A stretch of 7,967 nucleotides of DNA from Clostridia bacterium. GTDB taxonomy: Bacteria > Bacillota > Sulfobacillia > SLMV01. Position numbers and translations under genes: made by a program. Of this stretch, positions 6,294-7,967 are shown one piece after another; positions within the stretch are counted from its first letter, which is position 1; every line of letters starts with the position of its first letter. The stretch is from positions 1 to 7,967 of the forward strand of contig SLGS01000086.1 in assembly GCA_007136565.1 (NCBI GenBank). Direction: 5' to 3'. The notes below the pieces were generated by a model, which was not told the DNA's origin, did no database searches, and saw only the letters and a program-made list of their open reading frames with translations.

Positions 6294-7442
6294 TTAGAGA
6301 AGCGGCCGCATTTCGATGGCTCCGACGGGGCAGAGATCCCGGCAAAGCCCGCATCCGGAGCATTTTTCTCCGATATGGTACTCCCTTTCCCCGTTGCGTT
6401 CGCGATATTCCACGCCGTCGTAAATGCATACCCGATGGCAAAGCCCACAGGCTGTGCAATCCGAGGGGGATATCTCGGCCCGAACCGATTGATGGCGCTG
6501 GACTTCGCCGATGCCGAGAACCCGGTCCGCCGCGGTGCCCCGTATGGATTCGATGTCGGGATGCCCTTGGCGTTCCATCCACTCCTGGAACTCTCCTCGG
6601 ATCCTGCCGAACGCTTCGTAACCCTCGACTATGGCGGCGGTGGCCAGCTGGACGCAGCTGGCCCCGGCGAGGACGTACTTGGCGACGTCCTCGCCGAAGC
6701 TGACGCCGCCGGTTCCGCAGACCGGTATCGCCAGCTCCGGGTGGACCTGGGCTATCCACCGGAGTCGATAGGGCACCGCGTAGGGTCCGCCGTGGCCTGC
6801 GAAGCTTCCGTGCATGACGGGGGTCCCGGATTCCACGTCGATGTCCAGGCCCACCAGGCGGTTGAACATGACCAAAGCGTCCGCTCCTCGTCGTTGCAGT
6901 TGTAGGGCTGATTGGTAGGGATTGGTCAGCTGCGAGGGCATCTTGGCGATGACGGGGATGGATACCAGGGACTTCACCGTCTCCACGGCCTCGCCCAGCT
7001 CGTCGCCGCTCATCATGTGCTCGCCGTGGGGGCAGGACTTGACCTCCACGGCGTCGGCTCCGGCTTCCTCCACCAAGGTGGCGTAGCGGGACCACGCCTC
7101 GGGGCTGGCGCAGTCGATGTTCGCGATGACGGGAATCCCGAGGGAATCCTTGGCTCGGCGGATTAGATCCGCGTATTCGTGCTCGTCCATGTGGGCTGCC
7201 TGCTCGTAGGAATACAGGGTGAAGGCCCACGGTCCCCGGCCGTGGCGGATGATGCGCATGTGTGGTGTGGGGTCGCCGGTGCGTGGGACGGGGTTTTCGA
7301 AAAGGGATTTCACGCATATGGCCGAGGCTCCACCCTCCTCGGCCCTCTTCATGCGGTCCACGGTGGCCGTGATACCCGCGGCCGCCGCCATGACGGGATG
7401 TTTCAGTTTCAATCCGGCGTAGTCTACGCTCAAATCGGGCAT
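6294..7442 (-). CDS. Dihydroorotate/dihydropyrimidine dehydrogenase-like flavoprotein with C-terminal 2x[4Fe-4S] domain (PreA-like)
   Basis: 382 residues from an ATG with GAGGGAGG six bases upstream. Residues 1 to about 315 form an FMN-binding (beta/alpha)8 barrel: LKLKHPVMAAAAG near the start, ICVKSLFE (42-49), VIANIDC (105-111), SCPHG (136-140) with likely catalytic Cys137, VIAKMP, MFNRLVGLDID, and the phosphate-binding CGTGGVSFGEDV followed by VLAGAS. The tail carries two ferredoxin motifs: Cys329/332/335/339 and Cys361/364/367/371 followed by Pro. This layout matches PreA and the C-terminal half of mammalian dihydropyrimidine dehydrogenase, which add or remove hydrogen across a pyrimidine double bond. 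The family Asn of LNLSCPH is not kept (here EVKSCPH), and KSLFE with FNR..DID recalls the uncharacterised DHOD-like group. The substrate is therefore uncertain. No PreT-like NAD(P)H partner is nearby, so electrons may come from ferredoxin or a protein encoded elsewhere. Confidence 0.9.
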   Translation of the reverse strand: MPDLSVDYAGLKLKHPVMAAAAGITATVDRMKRAEEGGASAICVKSLFENPVPRTGDPTPHMRIIRHGRGPWAFTLYSYEQAAHMDEHEYADLIRRAKDSLGIPVIANIDCASPEAWSRYATLVEEAGADAVEVKSCPHGEHMMSGDELGEAVETVKSLVSIPVIAKMPSQLTNPYQSALQLQRRGADALVMFNRLVGLDIDVESGTPVMHGSFAGHGGPYAVPYRLRWIAQVHPELAIPVCGTGGVSFGEDVAKYVLAGASCVQLATAAIVEGYEAFGRIRGEFQEWMERQGHPDIESIRGTAADRVLGIGEVQRHQSVRAEISPSDCTACGLCHRVCIYDGVEYRERNGEREYHIGEKCSGCGLCRDLCPVGAIEMRPLL

Positions 7443-7570
7443 GGTAACCTCCCTCGGGATTGCCTTCGATATCGGGGGTCGGTGGATCGGGTGCTCCGCC
7501 TTCTTTGTTCCATGTTTGCGCGCCCGTACCCTGCCGACGCTGGGGGGCCGGGTTTGTAAGGATGTTATCG

Positions 7571-7967
7571 CTAACCCGGCTGCCCGTGGGCGATGAGGGT
7601 GACCGAACCGGGGGAGGACTGCGCGGGTATATCTTCGCCCGGGGACAAGAGGGTTACCCGGGAGAAACCGCAGCGGAGGAGCCTCCGGCGGAAGTCGTCG
7701 GGGTCGTGATACCTGAGTATGAAGTCCTCGGTCTCCACCCGGACCAGTTTGCCTCGCCTCTCGAGGCGGTAGGTGATGACGCTTCGGGCCAGGCCGCCGG
7801 AGGGGTCGTAGTGCGCCAGGTGCCCGGACATCCGGATGGTGGCTCCGTCGGTGCGACGCACAGCGCCCGACCAGGAGGTCTCCGGGTCGCGGGGGAGGCT
7901 TTGGCGGTCGAGGAGCTCCAGGGCCAGGCTGCCCCCCGGCAGGAGATGAGCGGACAAGCCGGCGAGG
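7571..7967 (-). CDS. Class I SAM-dependent methyltransferase, C-terminal part only
   Basis: The frame runs in from the right edge and gives 131 residues before its TAG stop. It opens at LAGLSAHLLPGGSLALEL, the typical motif after the SAM site where a helix ends in 'L.PGG' before strand 5. A beta-rich insert follows (TYRLERRGKLVRVETEDFIL). The final DFRRRLLRCGF segment with SRVTLL fits the last helix and the strand 6/7 pair of the Rossmann-like fold. The SAM-binding glycine motif and any substrate domain lie outside the window, so the substrate is unknown. The TTG at 7955-7957 is internal, not a start. The flavoprotein gene begins 128 bases downstream on the same strand; that gap could hold its own promoter, but I see no clear boxes there. 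Confidence 0.85.
   Translation of the reverse strand, partial: LAGLSAHLLPGGSLALELLDRQSLPRDPETSWSGAVRRTDGATIRMSGHLAHYDPSGGLARSVITYRLERRGKLVRVETEDFILRYHDPDDFRRRLLRCGFSRVTLLSPGEDIPAQSSPGSVTLIAHGQPG

Noticed and set aside
6072..6905. 277-residue open frame on the plus strand
   Set aside because: Antisense to two well-supported genes and without any recognisable motif.
5890..7317. 475-residue open frame on the minus strand
   Set aside because: It overlaps the flavoprotein and DapA-like genes in another frame, is arginine- and histidine-rich, and has no family motif.
7443..7570. Promoter or riboswitch ahead of the flavoprotein gene
   Set aside because: The 128-base gap shows no clear promoter boxes and no recognisable riboswitch core.

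Overview
This is a GC-rich bacterial window, roughly two-thirds G+C by eye. Non-ATG starts are common: GTG or TTG is favoured for three genes. Arginine AGG and isoleucine ATA codons are frequent for such a GC-rich genome. Protein families and codon use would fit an uncultivated actinobacterial or similar GC-rich lineage, but no marker gene fixes the taxonomy. I see no insertion sequence, CRISPR array, tRNA, rRNA or phage gene.

Left edge (minus strand, 1-1596): most of a family-5 extracellular solute-binding protein (oligopeptide/nickel type) of an ABC transporter. Its C-terminus lies beyond the left edge. It diverges from the plus-strand genes across a 156-base intergenic region.

Plus-strand block (about 1753-4643): a small DUF2007-type protein; an overlapping GIY-YIG endonuclease-domain protein (UPF0213/YhbQ type); a PlsC-type acyltransferase behind an apparently non-coding stretch of about 256 bases; and a class C beta-lactamase-fold serine hydrolase with a C-terminal beta domain. 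The block ends at a strong 12-bp hairpin terminator (4694-4732).

Minus-strand block (7967 down to 4760): the C-terminal part of a class I SAM methyltransferase; a dihydroorotate/dihydropyrimidine dehydrogenase-like flavoprotein with two C-terminal [4Fe-4S] motifs; a DapA/NAL-family class I aldolase; and free methionine-(R)-sulfoxide reductase (MsrC/fRMsr). The flavoprotein, aldolase and MsrC genes are spaced 58-69 bases apart and may be co-transcribed. The gap from the methyltransferase to the flavoprotein is 128 bases, so a separate promoter there is possible.

Most of the window is ordinary accessory metabolism. The most interesting part is the pair of flavoprotein and DapA-like aldolase. 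Both keep their main catalytic residue (Cys137 and Lys166) but differ from the textbook enzymes at other active-site positions, and no PreT-type electron-transfer partner is present. This could be an undescribed small catabolic or biosynthetic module, but the sequence alone does not identify a substrate.
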